Below are positions 1-7,989 of a stretch of DNA of 64,000 bases, one piece after another (the first letter of the stretch is position 1; each line of letters begins with the position of its first letter). The notes beneath the pieces are model-generated. The model was not told where the DNA came from. It saw only the letters and a list, made by a program, of their open reading frames with translations, and made no database searches. The position numbers and the translations under genes were made by a program. Source of the stretch: Mycolicibacterium hodleri (GTDB lineage: Bacteria > Actinomycetota > Actinomycetes > Mycobacteriales > Mycobacteriaceae); the NCBI RefSeq assembly GCF_006439015.1, contig NZ_RCZG01000001.1, positions 959,557 through 1,023,556 of the forward strand. The letters are read 5' to 3'.

Positions 1-576
1 GGCGGGATGATCTTCACTGTCGCCGATGTGATGGGCAAAGGTCTCGGTGCGGCGATATTGACAGCCGTCGTGCGCTCGGCGCTGCGTGGCGCGTCCCGCG
101 CAATGGAGTGGGTAGGCAGCGACAACGACCTCACCGGTGCCGTCAGCGCCGCATCCTTGCAGCTCATCGACGACCTCAGCAGCACCGATAGCTTTGTGAC
201 GCTGTTTCACCTGAAGTTGGCGACGGAAGACGGCTCTATGCAATACGTCGATGCGGGACACGGATTCGCCGCCCTGGTTCGTCGCGACGGCACGGTGCAG
301 CAGCTCAACGGTGACGGCCTGCCACTGGGTGTGCTTGCCGAGGACAGCTGGACCGCGCATGACGCCAGTCTCCAACCGGGAGACACGCTCGTCATCGCGT
401 CCGATGGCATCTTGGACCTGGTCGGCGAGGTCGACGATCTGCCTGAAGCACTGAAATTCATTGGACAACACCCTGATCCCGCAGATCTATGTGCACAGGC
501 GCGCGCGCTGGCGGCGTCCAAGACGACTTTGGACGACGTCACCATCGTGGCGGTCCGTCGCGAGCTTCCACCGTGA
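1..576 (+). CDS. SpoIIE-type PP2C serine phosphatase, C-terminal part (5' end outside window)
   Basis: The frame is open from base 1, so the gene begins upstream; 191 codons are visible. The fragment reads as the C-terminal half of a SpoIIE/RsbU-type PPM phosphatase: a D-x-M-G-K-G-L metal-binding box (residues VADVMGKG) near the visible start, a GHGFAAL segment, a G-x-PLG loop, and ASDGILD and DDVTIVAV at the end, all standard in this family. Such enzymes dephosphorylate an anti-sigma antagonist (STAS protein) and so release a sigma factor. The next genes encode exactly such a STAS protein and its kinase, which supports a partner-switching role. Any N-terminal sensor (PAS, GAF or receiver domain) lies outside the window. 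Confidence 0.9.
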   Translation, partial: GGMIFTVADVMGKGLGAAILTAVVRSALRGASRAMEWVGSDNDLTGAVSAASLQLIDDLSSTDSFVTLFHLKLATEDGSMQYVDAGHGFAALVRRDGTVQQLNGDGLPLGVLAEDSWTAHDASLQPGDTLVIASDGILDLVGEVDDLPEALKFIGQHPDPADLCAQARALAASKTTLDDVTIVAVRRELPP

Positions 577-633
577 CACACCGGCTGCCGGATACCCCGG
601 CAGGCGATTCCATTGAGCCTGGTGAAGTGGTAG

Positions 634-819
634 CTGGCTGCCATCGCGATTTTGGTGCTGGCTTCGGTGATCGGAATCGTGCGGCTCTGCTACGGCGCGA
701 TCTCGGTTCTGGGCGTCGGAGTGAACCTGTTCTGGGTGTTGTTCGACGTAATTATCTCAGCGTGGTGTTCCAGGCGGTGCGCTACCGCTGCCATGAATCA
801 GAAGGGACGTGATGAGTAA
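634..819 (+). CDS. Possible small hydrophobic peptide between phosphatase and STAS genes
   Basis: After a stop at 631-633 a frame stays open to a TAA at 817-819 and reads as up to 61 residues with a hydrophobic core (AIAILVLASVIGIV followed by LGVGVNLFWVLFDVIIS). No ATG is well placed; CTG 634, TTG 652 or GTG 655 would be needed. The end overlaps the STAS start (812), which would fit translational coupling. It resembles one or two membrane segments, but may be a remnant or a chance frame. I recognise no family. Confidence 0.2.
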   Translation: MAAIAILVLASVIGIVRLCYGAISVLGVGVNLFWVLFDVIISAWCSRRCATAAMNQKGRDE

Positions 820-1159
820 TTTCGCTCAGCACACATTGGAATCCGGCGTCGTCGTAGTCAGACCGACCGGACGGCTCAATATGACGGCGGCGCGGATGCT
901 CCGCCAAGAATTGCAAGCCCTCGTCGAGAGTGGAGAGAAGCGCGTCGTCGTCGACCTCAGTGGAACCGTGTACATCGATTCCTCGGGGCTGGGTGCATTG
1001 ATCTCCGGACTCAAGATTGCCAGGCAAGCTGGGGGCGATCTGCGCGTCGCCGCACCTAACCGCCAGGCCGTCACGGTGCTCGAGATGACAAACTTGAGCC
1101 GGGTTCTGCGAGTACATCCCTCCCCGGAAGGCGCATTCGGTGACAGCGACGGATCCTGA
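812..1159 (+). CDS. STAS-domain anti-sigma factor antagonist
   Basis: A 115-residue single-domain STAS protein of normal length for SpoIIAA/RsbV-like antagonists. The phosphorylation loop reads YIDSSGLGALI, with the target serine at about residue 57/58. In its unphosphorylated form such a protein binds the anti-sigma kinase and frees the sigma factor; the kinase phosphorylates this serine and the SpoIIE phosphatase removes the phosphate. ATG 812 is preferred over GTG 809 because gaaggga ends about 6 bases upstream. The 3' end overlaps the next gene by 20 bases, so the two are probably translated together. Cytoplasmic. Confidence 0.93.
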   Translation: MSNFAQHTLESGVVVVRPTGRLNMTAARMLRQELQALVESGEKRVVVDLSGTVYIDSSGLGALISGLKIARQAGGDLRVAAPNRQAVTVLEMTNLSRVLRVHPSPEGAFGDSDGS

Positions 1160-1559
1160 ACGGCTCCGGGTACTCGAGACGATCATCGGCCCAGAGACAC
1201 TCGAGGACATCCAACGGCTCCTCGACGATCTGTGGTCAGCCTGCGACATTCCGGAACTGGTGCAGATCCACACCGATCTCGCCGCCGGCGAGATCGGCGC
1301 CAACATCGTCGAGCACGCCGCGAACGGCAGTCCGGTGCGGTTGCGCATGGAGGTCCAGATGTCATCAGAGGCCTTGCGCATCCACTTCACCGACGACGGT
1401 CGGCCGGCGCCGGTCGATTTGTCGCGAGTAACAATGCCCGCGGCGATGTCCGAACGCGGGCGTGGACTGGCCATCGCAATCCGCGTGCTCGATCAGCTCT
1501 CCTACCAACGTGACAGCGAAGGCAATCACTGGACCCTTGTGCATCGACTCGATTCTTGA
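1140..1559 (+). CDS. Anti-sigma factor serine kinase, HATPase_c family (RsbW-like)
   Basis: 139 residues. It has the GHKL-kinase boxes: an N-box EIGANIVEHA, a G1-like DDGRPAP and a G2-like SERGRGLAIA. This is the layout of RsbW/BtrW-type anti-sigma factors, which bind a sigma factor and phosphorylate the STAS antagonist. It starts with GTG inside the preceding STAS gene (20-base overlap). Together with the SpoIIE phosphatase and STAS protein it makes a complete partner-switching set; the cognate sigma factor is not in the window. The G1 box is D-D-G-R-P rather than D-x-G-x-G, a common relaxation in this subfamily. Confidence 0.9.
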   Translation: MTATDPERLRVLETIIGPETLEDIQRLLDDLWSACDIPELVQIHTDLAAGEIGANIVEHAANGSPVRLRMEVQMSSEALRIHFTDDGRPAPVDLSRVTMPAAMSERGRGLAIAIRVLDQLSYQRDSEGNHWTLVHRLDS

Positions 1560-1621
1560 TAGCAGTACACAAAGTTCTCACGAAGCCAGCCAGGAGTGCG
1601 GTCAGTAGTGGTTTGAAGGAC

Positions 1622-1759
1622 TTACAGTTCGAGGCCGTCTACATCGATGGTGCGGCTGCGGTCGGCGGTGTGCACGCGGCCGAACGTGCCGTCTTGTGGG
1701 TCGCCGGGCAGGTGCACGCGAACGCGGGTGCCTGGCGAGTAGTGGTCTGTGGCTGTCAT
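1622..1759 (-). CDS. Hypothetical 45-residue protein, last ORF of recombinase cassette
   Basis: A short ORF starts with ATG at 1759 and overlaps the stop of the upstream ORF (TGA 1756-1758) in an ATGA junction. The product is 45 residues, beginning MTATDHYSPGTRVRV and ending IDVDGLEL. The VRVHLPGD...GTFGRVHTADR segment looks like a small beta-barrel (KOW or Tudor-like), which is only an impression. It reads like a real coding sequence and keeps the tight coupling seen through this cassette. Function unknown. Confidence 0.45.
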   Translation of the reverse strand: MTATDHYSPGTRVRVHLPGDPQDGTFGRVHTADRSRTIDVDGLEL

Positions 1760-1966
1760 CGCCTGCCCCGCTGGGCTTTCCGGTGGCGGCGGTGCATGTC
1801 CGTGCGCCAGGCCTCGGTGCCGCGGTGGGCATCAGCGGCGAGCTCGGCGTAGTCGTCCCCGTCATAGGGCGGTGGTGACCAGCCCTCTTCGGCACGTCGC
1901 CACGGCAGGAACGCCCCGGCGTGAATTGCCGTCCGCTCTTCCGGCGGCAGGGTTTTCGAGCATCAT
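1756..1966 (-). pseudogene. Hypothetical ~68-residue protein with one frameshift
   Basis: Tandem ATGs at 1966 and 1963 overlap the stop of the recombinase reading frame. After MLEN a one-base excess (run of C near 1951-1953) throws the frame. Correcting it gives a clean acidic/aromatic protein: LPPEERTAIHAGAF, then LPWRRAEEGWSPPPYDGDDY, ending RHRKAQRGRR at TGA 1756-1758. The corrected frame has no stops and codes plausibly. I do not recognise the family; small proteins of this kind often accompany phage-type serine recombinases. Confidence 0.45.
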
Positions 1967-2637
1967 GCGATTGCCTCCATTTCTGCTGCGGCCGTGGCGT
2001 TCTGGTACACCCGCCGAACGGTGCTGCTCTGCCAGTTGGGCAGGCCCGCCGGGCAGAGGATGCCTTCGATCTCCAGGGCGGTTGCGATCTTCGCGAAGCT
2101 CAGGCCTGCTGCGGTACATCACGATCCGCCGCACGACACCGGGCTTCGCGAGACGAGGCCGACCGATGGACTCGCCGCGTGCTTTCTTGGCCGCCAGCCC
2201 CGCCTTTGTGCGCTCGCTGATGAGCTTGCGCTCGTACTCGGCGAAGTTGACCACCGTCCGCGCCATCATCCGGCCCGCCGCAGTCGTCAGGTCCAGACTC
2301 AGGTCGAGCACGACTAGCGACCACCCCTGTCGTTTCTGCGTTCTCAATAATGTTGGCGGCGTGTACGACTGACCGCGCCAAACGGTCGAGCTTCGCCACG
2401 ATCAGCCCATCGACCTGACCACTCGCCAAGAGCTGCAGCACTTCTCGCAGATTCGGGGTTGCTGTTTTGCCGCTGCCGCCCTCGTCGGCGAAGCGCTCCA
2501 CGGCCCATCCGCGCCGGTCGGCCTCGGCGTCGATGGCCGAGCGCTGCGCCTCCAAAGCCGATGCGGCTCTCGGCTTGCTCCTCGGTACTCACGCGACAGT
2601 AACCGAACATCAACGCGCCCTGACTATTTGCGCTCAT
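1963..2637 (-). pseudogene. Serine recombinase (resolvase/invertase family), broken by at least three frameshifts
   Basis: The segments of a single resolvase can be read in order by changing frame. An N-terminal piece (2637 downward) has GYCRVSTEEQAES with the catalytic serine. A second frame gives AIDAEADRRGW, VERFADEGGSG, then VDGLIVAKLDRLARSV. A third gives LDLSLDLTTAAGRMMARTVV, FAEYERKLISERTKAGLAAK and GRPRLAKP. A fourth gives AGLSFAKIATALEIEG and STVRRVYQNA, the helix-turn-helix end, stopping at TGA 1963-1965. The intact protein would be about 220 residues, the small resolvase/IS607-like size, not a large phage integrase. The enzyme cannot be made as sequenced. The start (ATG 2637) overlaps the upstream gene's stop, and the end overlaps the next ORF, so the cassette was once an operon. 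Mobile-element origin is inferred. Confidence 0.85.
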
Positions 2638-2861
2638 GCTCGCCCACGTTCGACTAGGACCAATTCGGCTTCGCCCACCGCGTAGGTCTCGCCGTCGAAC
2701 TCCACCAACACTTCGTCGGTGTCGGTCATCGCCGGGACGACGACCACCACGGGGTCCCCGATCATCGGGCCCATCTCGTTGCCGAACGCCTCGATGGCCG
2801 CCGCGTTCGTCGTGTAAACCCGGCTCGGCTCATCTACGTTTGTCAGCCGCACGACCCGCAC
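2634..2861 (-). CDS. Hypothetical 75-residue acidic protein upstream of broken recombinase
   Basis: GTG start at 2861, preceded by a strong aggaggg seven bases upstream; the stop overlaps the ATG of the recombinase. The product starts MRVVRLTNVDEPSRV and has two short beta-rich halves (PVVVVVPAM and EVLVEFDGETYAVGEAELVLV). It is probably an accessory protein of the recombinase cassette. No family recognised; no signal peptide or membrane segment. Confidence 0.6.
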   Translation of the reverse strand: MRVVRLTNVDEPSRVYTTNAAAIEAFGNEMGPMIGDPVVVVVPAMTDTDEVLVEFDGETYAVGEAELVLVERGRA

Positions 2862-2917
2862 GCGGTTGCCCTCCTGAAACTCATCGGCCCCTCTCGTCGG
2901 GGCTGTCGTAGTCGTGA

Positions 2918-3070
2918 CGCCCCCAGTTACGCCCGGGCGGATGGCTCTGCGGACACGACTTCGATGATTGGCAGTGGCCCGGTGTGGTGCCGACCGCCGA
3001 GCCCGATCCGGTGCAGGCCGAGGCGTGGTCCACCGGTCAGTGGCCCGTGGTTCAACCTCCGAAGGGCTGA
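2918..3070 (+). pseudogene. Possible remnant of a C-terminal protein segment
   Basis: Between stops at 2915 and 3068-3070 one frame reads GGWLCGHDFDDWQWPGVV, then AEPDPVQAEAW and STGQWPVVQPPKG. The Trp/Asp-rich composition looks like real protein rather than noise, but there is no start codon with a ribosome site. The rest of 2862-3284 holds nothing else I can support except a short repeat copy and the upstream region of the gene at 3285. Confidence 0.2.
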
Positions 3071-3106
3071 CGGCGGTACAAGCCGTGACGGCGTTCCCCG
3101 CGCCTC

Positions 3107-3125
3107 ACCGGTGCGAAGGTAGGGC
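3107..3125. repeat. Short direct repeat, left copy (partner at 6062-6081)
   Basis: ACCGGTGCGAAGGTagggc here and ACCGGTGCGAAGGTgagggc at 6062-6081 match over 14 bases exactly and over about 19 with one extra base. The pair brackets the exported hydrolase gene at 3285-5945. It may be a footprint of insertion or chance. Confidence 0.3.
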
Positions 3126-3284
3126 TGCACCACCTCGAAATCGACCGCCGAGCAATCAGAATCGGCCGCCTTGGCGGTATTGACGCCGTCATAAATTGAT
3201 CCCCCGAATTCGCGATGCCCACGCAGTCCTGGGCGTAACGTCTGCCCCGTTTCCGGTGTTTGCTTCCTTGCGGAGGGTCGGGTC

Positions 3285-5945
3285 ATGGGTGCTGCCAGGT
3301 ATGTCGGTCGTGTTGGCGGGTTGGCGATTGCCCTCGGAGTGGGCACCGCGATCCTCACAGGTCAGGGGGTGGCGCACGCCGACGACACGGACACCTCGAA
3401 ACCCACGTCAGCCGGCAACAGCACGGCCGCCACGTCGGCGGCAGGCGGCGCCGTCACCGTCGGCAAGCCTGCGGCAGGCAAACATCGGTCCACCGGCGGT
3501 ACCTCCCTGGCCGACACCGTCAAGGGCATCGCCGACCGAGTCTCGGCAGAACACGACAAACGTCTTGCCAAGGCCGAGCAGGCCGCTGCGGACAAGGTCA
3601 GCGGTCAGACCGATGAGCAGACGGGCAGTGACACGCCGGCCGCGTCACGCCCCGGCGACCGCCGCACACACCGTCACGATGCCGGCAGCGGGACACCCTC
3701 GCAGGGTGCGACCACCCCGGCGGCGCCCGACGCCGGCATCCAGGAACCGCCGGGTGTGACGTGGTCGAAGAATCCCCGCGTCGTCGCGGCCCGCGACGGC
3801 GGTGCGGGGACCGTGACTTCTCTGTGGACGCCTTCGACTGTCGGCACCCACGTCCAGGCCGCGGCCACGCCGACCGCCGCACCCCCCGCCCGGGTCACGG
3901 TCTCCACGTTGCTGACGTCGCTACGTCACGCCTCCGATCCGCTCTCCAGCACCGGCGGAACGACACCCGTCGGAGGGTCGGTGGCCGACCTGGTGCTGTT
4001 GGCCGGCATGCGACGGGAGCAGCAGGCCCTGGTGCTCCCGGGCCCCACCGTCACCGTCAGCGAAGGGGTCATCGGCGGGTGCGTCGTCGGCGCCACCTGC
4101 ACCACGGCGAACGGCTCCACGTACACCCTCATCAGCGCGCCGAACAAGGGCGGCAAGCTCGCACTCGACGCGACGACGGGTGCATTCACCTTCCTGCCGT
4201 TCGCGCCGGAAACGAGCGCCAACGGGCCGTCGGGACAGGAGTCGTTCTCGGTGCTCGTCGCGCAGAACACGAAGTTCACCACGCTCGTCACCGGACTGCC
4301 GATCGTTGGGTCCACGCTGATCGCTCCGGTCATCATGACCCTGCAGCAGCACAACATCCTCGCGCCGCTGATCGGGACGGCCGCACGGCAGGACATCACC
4401 GCGAACATCGACGACCTGCGCACCGCGGGCATGCCGGTCGCCTTCACGACGATGGTGACGTCATGGGACGGTGTCCAGATCAGCACCAACTTCTTCCCGG
4501 CGATCACCAACAATCCCGACCTCGGCGCTCCGGGCTACGAGACAATTTTCAACGGGCCGGGCCTGGCCCAAGCCGGAGCCACCAGCCCCAACGATCCCTT
4601 CGTCTCGACGTTCCGGACTGCCGGTTACAACGTGGTGACCTGGGATCCGCGCGGCGAATTCGACTCCGGTGGCGTGCTGCAGCTCGACAGCCCGCAGTAC
4701 GAGGGCCAGGACGTCACGCAGCTGATCAGCTGGGTCGCCGGCCTCAACGGGGTCCAGCTCGACAACCCGAACGACCCCACCATGGGCATGGTCGGCGTCT
4801 CCTATGGCGGCGGAATCCAATTGGTGACTGCTAACTCGGACGACCGGGTCGACGCGATCGCGCCGGGCTGGGCGTGGAACACCCTGCCGGGATCGTTATA
4901 CCCGGACCAGGCGTTCAAGACCGCCTACTCCTCACTGCTACTCCTCGGGCTGGTGACCACGGGTGCCAGGATCAACCCGCAGATCTACGGCGGCATCCTC
5001 ACCGGCGCCACGCTGGGCATTCTCACCCCCCGCCAAATTCAACTGCTCCAGACGAGTGGGCCCGGCCAGACGGTGCGGGGAATCACCGCGCCGACGCTGT
5101 TCATTCAGGGCACGGTCGACGTCCTATTCCCGCTGGAGCAGGCCCTGCTCAACGCCTCTCTGCTTCCCACGGCGACCCCGGTGAAGATGCTGTGGTTCTG
5201 CGGCGGACACGGCAGCTGCCTGCCCGGGCAGGGCAACGGCGTCGCCGACAGCATCTGGGTGATGGGCGAGACGGTGGGGTGGATGAACGAGTGGGTCAAG
5301 GGGGAACCCCCGGCCGACCCGTCCACCTTCGAGTGGACCGATCAGACCGGCGACCGGTGGACCTCGAACCTGCTGCCCACCCAAGCGGGCTTCTACGACT
5401 CGACCAGTTCGGTTCCGCCCACCGCTTGGAACACGGGCAAGGTGCTCCCGATTATTCCCATCGTCGGCGGCTCGGGGCCCGGCCCGTACGTGCCGCTGCC
5501 GTACTCGCTGGGAGACGGGTCCGTCGCGTCCAACGCCGTAACCATCGCGCTCAACAATCCGTCCACAGATGCGAACGTCGTTGGCGCACCGCATGTCGTG
5601 ATCAACTACAGCGGGTTGGGCACCAGCCGTCACATCTACGCCCAGATCGTCGACAAGAGCACCGGGCTGGTCGTCGGGAACATCGTCACGCCGGTTCCGG
5701 TCACACTGAACGGCCGCGACCAGACGGCGACGATCGACCTGAACGACATCGCCTACACGGTCAGCCCGGACAGCCAGCTGGAACTGCAGATCTTCACGAC
5801 GGCAACGTCGTATCTGAACCTGACGCAGTATGGCTTCGTCAACATCAAGAGCGTGCAGGTGACGTTGCCTACCACGACGCAGGGCACCAACGTGGGACCG
5901 AACGTTGTTCCCGCCGGCCTCGCCGACAGCCTGGTGGCCGTCTGA
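3285..5945 (+). CDS. Large exported S15/CocE-type alpha/beta hydrolase with low-complexity N-terminus
   Basis: 886 residues starting at ATG 3285. A signal peptide (MGAARYVGRVGG, then a hydrophobic stretch ending GVAHA) is followed by about 170 residues of Thr/Ser/Ala/Gly-rich low complexity, a beta-rich repeat-like region around residues 245-305 (GSTYTLISAPNKGG, DATTGAFTFLP), and a catalytic alpha/beta-hydrolase domain. The nucleophile elbow is G-V-S506-Y-G-G; the acid is probably Asp612 (QGTVDVLFP) and the base His642 (CGGHGSC). A beta-sandwich C-terminus (about 720-880) fits the X-Pro dipeptidyl-peptidase/CocE non-catalytic domain. The enzyme probably acts outside the membrane on an ester or peptide; the substrate cannot be told. 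Proteins with this N-terminal signature are common, variable surface proteins in environmental mycobacteria. It stands alone, with no operon partner. Confidence 0.85.
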   Translation: MGAARYVGRVGGLAIALGVGTAILTGQGVAHADDTDTSKPTSAGNSTAATSAAGGAVTVGKPAAGKHRSTGGTSLADTVKGIADRVSAEHDKRLAKAEQAAADKVSGQTDEQTGSDTPAASRPGDRRTHRHDAGSGTPSQGATTPAAPDAGIQEPPGVTWSKNPRVVAARDGGAGTVTSLWTPSTVGTHVQAAATPTAAPPARVTVSTLLTSLRHASDPLSSTGGTTPVGGSVADLVLLAGMRREQQALVLPGPTVTVSEGVIGGCVVGATCTTANGSTYTLISAPNKGGKLALDATTGAFTFLPFAPETSANGPSGQESFSVLVAQNTKFTTLVTGLPIVGSTLIAPVIMTLQQHNILAPLIGTAARQDITANIDDLRTAGMPVAFTTMVTSWDGVQISTNFFPAITNNPDLGAPGYETIFNGPGLAQAGATSPNDPFVSTFRTAGYNVVTWDPRGEFDSGGVLQLDSPQYEGQDVTQLISWVAGLNGVQLDNPNDPTMGMVGVSYGGGIQLVTANSDDRVDAIAPGWAWNTLPGSLYPDQAFKTAYSSLLLLGLVTTGARINPQIYGGILTGATLGILTPRQIQLLQTSGPGQTVRGITAPTLFIQGTVDVLFPLEQALLNASLLPTATPVKMLWFCGGHGSCLPGQGNGVADSIWVMGETVGWMNEWVKGEPPADPSTFEWTDQTGDRWTSNLLPTQAGFYDSTSSVPPTAWNTGKVLPIIPIVGGSGPGPYVPLPYSLGDGSVASNAVTIALNNPSTDANVVGAPHVVINYSGLGTSRHIYAQIVDKSTGLVVGNIVTPVPVTLNGRDQTATIDLNDIAYTVSPDSQLELQIFTTATSYLNLTQYGFVNIKSVQVTLPTTTQGTNVGPNVVPAGLADSLVAV

Positions 5946-6061
5946 CCCCGGCGGCGGCGCGGCCATGAGGTTGCGGTCAACAGGCGATTCGCGGACTGTG
6001 CGCAGCAATCCGCGGCCTACTCCTTCGCCATGACGCCGGGGCGAGCCTTATCGAGCCTTCG

Positions 6062-6081
6062 ACCGGTGCGAAGGTGAGGGC
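6062..6081. repeat. Short direct repeat, right copy (partner at 3107-3125)
   Basis: ACCGGTGCGAAGGTGAGGGC matches the copy upstream of the hydrolase gene, apart from one extra base. It lies 30 bases left of the tRNA-derived repeat at 6112. Confidence 0.3.
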
Positions 6082-6111
6082 GTTCTAGGCCCCTACCTTG
6101 GCGAACTCCGT

Positions 6112-6153
6112 TAGGGCGACTGGGACTTGAACCCAGAACCCACGGATTCTGAC
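6112..6153 (-). repeat. Copy of tRNA 3' half (att-like), partner of tRNA at 13279
   Basis: The 42 bases here match 13279-13320, the 3' half of the tRNA(CAT), with the first 25 bases identical (T arm, acceptor strand and discriminator base) and 4 mismatches in the rest. The 5' half of a tRNA is absent, so this is not a functional gene. A partial copy running from the anticodon arm to the 3' end is what site-specific integration into a tRNA gene leaves at the far end of an element. The mismatches suggest an old event. Confidence 0.7.
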
Positions 6154-6597
6154 GCGCTTCGTCACCCGAATCGAGGCCAACGGCGTCGCCGAACCCGGCT
6201 GGAATCCTTCGCAGTTCTTGTGCACCGTCATCGCACCCCACCTCAACGGACTAGTCCCCCGGTCGCTCGTACGAGGCGCTGAGCGGTACCAATACGGCGT
6301 CCAACTGGTCGCGCTAGCGCACGGAGCGATCACGGTTGACACCGCAACCTGTCCCTCCTGCCCGTTCACCAAGAGCAGAGCCGCGACTTCCCCCAGCGGA
6401 TCGGGGTTATGGCGCGGCGCGATCACGCGACGACGGTTGTCTATCTTCACCTGATGGTCATCCAGATTCATCCGTACGGAAGGCCGTACAACTTGGATTC
6501 CTCGCGTCACTTCACACCCGACGACGCGGACCGGCCCGCGGACGATCTGCGGGCGAAGGCTGAGCTGGTGCGAATTGAAGGGAACCGTTCGACCTGA
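6146..6597 (+). other. Gene-poor stretch with two short open frames, probable remnants
   Basis: From the tRNA-like copy rightward a frame stays open to 6454 (LTRFVTRIEANGVAEPGWN, then QFLCTVIAPHLNGLV) without a convincing start. A second frame, 6409-6597, reads PYGRPYNLDSSRHFTPDDAD and AKAELVRIEGN. Both look like protein more than noise but match no family I know, and neither has a clear ribosome site. The surrounding 5946-6634 holds no other gene. Confidence 0.25.
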
Positions 6598-6634
6598 TCG
6601 GTGCGTGATACCTATCGTTCGGCCACACGAACCT

Positions 6635-6916
6635 TTAGTTGCCGATGCGACTGATCGTTGAGTTCAGTTGGTTTGTGCGATCGAGCACGTTCGCGATCAT
6701 GGCCATGTCCCGCTGCATATTGTCGTTCACCGCTTGCAGTTTCGCGTGTTCCTCTGACGAGGAGGAGGTGCTCGGCCCAGCGTCGGTGCTCGTCCCCGAG
6801 ATGTCTGCGGGTGCCGCGGCTGCGATGCCGGTGGCCAGACCGAGGCCACCCAAACCCAAGGAGGCGGCGATAGCGGCGGAGGCGGCGATCTTCTTGATGG
6901 TGCTGATGGTGCTCAC
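6635..6916 (-). CDS. Small exported protein, Ser/Thr-rich
   Basis: 93 residues starting MSTISTIKKIAASAAIA, with a hydrophobic core (SLGLGGLGLATGIAAA) and a likely signal-peptidase site after AAAA. The mature part of about 60 residues has a Ser-rich linker (STSSSSEEH) and an Asn/Gln-rich helix ending in NSTISRIGN. ATG 6916 has an aaaggaac site just upstream. It shares its plan (signal peptide, Ser/Thr linker, polar helical tail) with the genes at 7083-7601 and 8142-8873 nearby. No enzymatic motif. Function unknown; probably secreted or cell-wall associated. Confidence 0.7.
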   Translation of the reverse strand: MSTISTIKKIAASAAIAASLGLGGLGLATGIAAAAPADISGTSTDAGPSTSSSSEEHAKLQAVNDNMQRDMAMIANVLDRTNQLNSTISRIGN

Positions 6917-7017
6917 GTCGTTCCTTTCGCGTCTGGCCGGTCTCTCCGGCCGTGACCAAAGGATCGAGCGCGGCGCTCAATGGATTCTCAATGCAAGGAT
7001 TTTGCACGCGCGTGGGT

Positions 7018-7054
7018 GATCGGCCCGTCCCACTCTCCAGGGGCGGGCCGATCT
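7018..7054 (-). terminator. Stem-loop downstream of gene 7083-7601
   Basis: GATCGGCCCG and CGGGCCGATC form a strong GC-rich stem around a short loop, 30-65 bases past the stop of the minus-strand gene at 7083. There is no U-tract, which is usual for mycobacterial terminators. Confidence 0.55.
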
Positions 7055-7082
7055 TCTCAAGCTTCGAGGCGGGTAGCCAGTA

Positions 7083-7601
7083 CTATCGCTCGATCTTGTT
7101 CAAAAGGGTGCGAAGTTCGTCTTGTATTGCAGTCGCTAGGTCCGATTGCTGCTGTGCAGAATCCTTTTCGACCTGAAGGCGCGATTGCTGGGCTTTAGCA
7201 TCGTCCTCCGAGACGGGGGCGGGTAAGCGGCGTTCACCGTAGAGAGCTTCTTGGCCGCTCGGCGGCGTCCCATTAGCGACGGTCACCACAGGGATGCTCG
7301 ATGTGACGGACGACTTCGAGTTCAGTCGCGCGTTCGTTTCCGTTAGGCTCTCCGCTCTCTGCTGCGAGGTGGCAGCAAGGTTTCGGTTCAGCTGCTCAAC
7401 GTCTGAAAAGACATCCTTAATGCTGGTCGGCGGTTGCGGCGAGCCAGTCCCCGATGCGGAGGAAGACGAGGTTGCCGCCGCCGACGTGGCACCAGACGTG
7501 CCGGCGTCGGCGCTAGCCGGTCCCGCGAGGGCGGTGCCGGCCAGGGCGGCGAGGCCGAATGCGACGAGGGCGGCGGCTCTGGCGATGCGGTTCTTAATCA
7601 T
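7083..7601 (-). CDS. Small exported protein with coiled-coil-like tail
   Basis: 172 residues from ATG 7601, which has a good site (gaggaa) six bases upstream. The N-terminus MIKNRIARAAALVAFGLAAL continues into GTALAGPASA, a standard Sec signal with an Ala-x-Ala cleavage site. A Ser/Thr/Ala linker (about 35-60) leads into a charged helical region rich in Gln, Asn and Glu (EQLNRNLAATSQQRAESLTE; later AKAQQSRLQVEKDSAQQQSD) that may form a coiled coil. The signal peptide closely resembles that of the gene at 8142 (MIKTRLAGAAALVALGLAAT), so the two are probably paralogous in origin. No catalytic motif. Downstream stem-loop at 7018. Confidence 0.75.
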   Translation of the reverse strand: MIKNRIARAAALVAFGLAALAGTALAGPASADAGTSGATSAAATSSSSASGTGSPQPPTSIKDVFSDVEQLNRNLAATSQQRAESLTETNARLNSKSSVTSSIPVVTVANGTPPSGQEALYGERRLPAPVSEDDAKAQQSRLQVEKDSAQQQSDLATAIQDELRTLLNKIER

Positions 7602-7790
7602 GTGAGTTCCTCTTCTCTGAACCGTGGCTGGCTCGTTGGGAAAAGGATCACGCCCAGACCTCAATGAATCCTCAAAGCGGGGTATTGGTTCGGGCGCCCC
7701 CATATAATCAGCGCCGCCTTGGCCGGCCCACGGAGCACGCCCCCCTGCCCCCGAGCGAGGCTGTCGGTTTCCGCCGCTACGTTGCCGCCC

Positions 7791-7986
7791 ATGGACAACA
7801 CCAACTCAGCTCAGTTGGTTACGTCCGTGGCCAACAAGTTCCGCAAGGTCGCACGCGACACCGAGAACCCGCCACCAATGAGCTAGCGGAAGGGCTAGCG
7901 CATCTTGCTGAGCGATCAGGGAGCTGGACGCGAAGTGGGCGAGCCCCACGCGGGAACCCAAACAGGCTGACGCCGCGTCCTATTGA
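7791..7986 (+). pseudogene. Small cytoplasmic hypothetical protein, two single-base deletions
   Basis: ATG 7791 opens MDNTNSAQLVTSVANKFRKV, then ARDTENPP. One missing base moves the frame to NELAEGLAHLAE, and a second missing base moves it to a frame reading AIRELDAKWASPTREPKQAD to a TGA at 7984-7986. Restoring one base at each point (near 7876 and near 7913) gives an uninterrupted protein of about 65 residues. The helical, charged sequence looks genuine; no family name. As sequenced, translation would stop after about 30 residues. Confidence 0.55.
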
Positions 7987-7989
7987 GTG

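Noticed and set aside
1963..2637. Tyrosine integrase that could explain the tRNA scar
   Set aside because: The motifs are those of a small serine recombinase, which does not normally target tRNA 3' ends, and it lies outside the repeat-bounded interval.
2927..3358. Minus-strand frame of 143 codons before the hydrolase gene
   Set aside because: It overlaps the hydrolase start and has no recognisable sequence or ribosome site.
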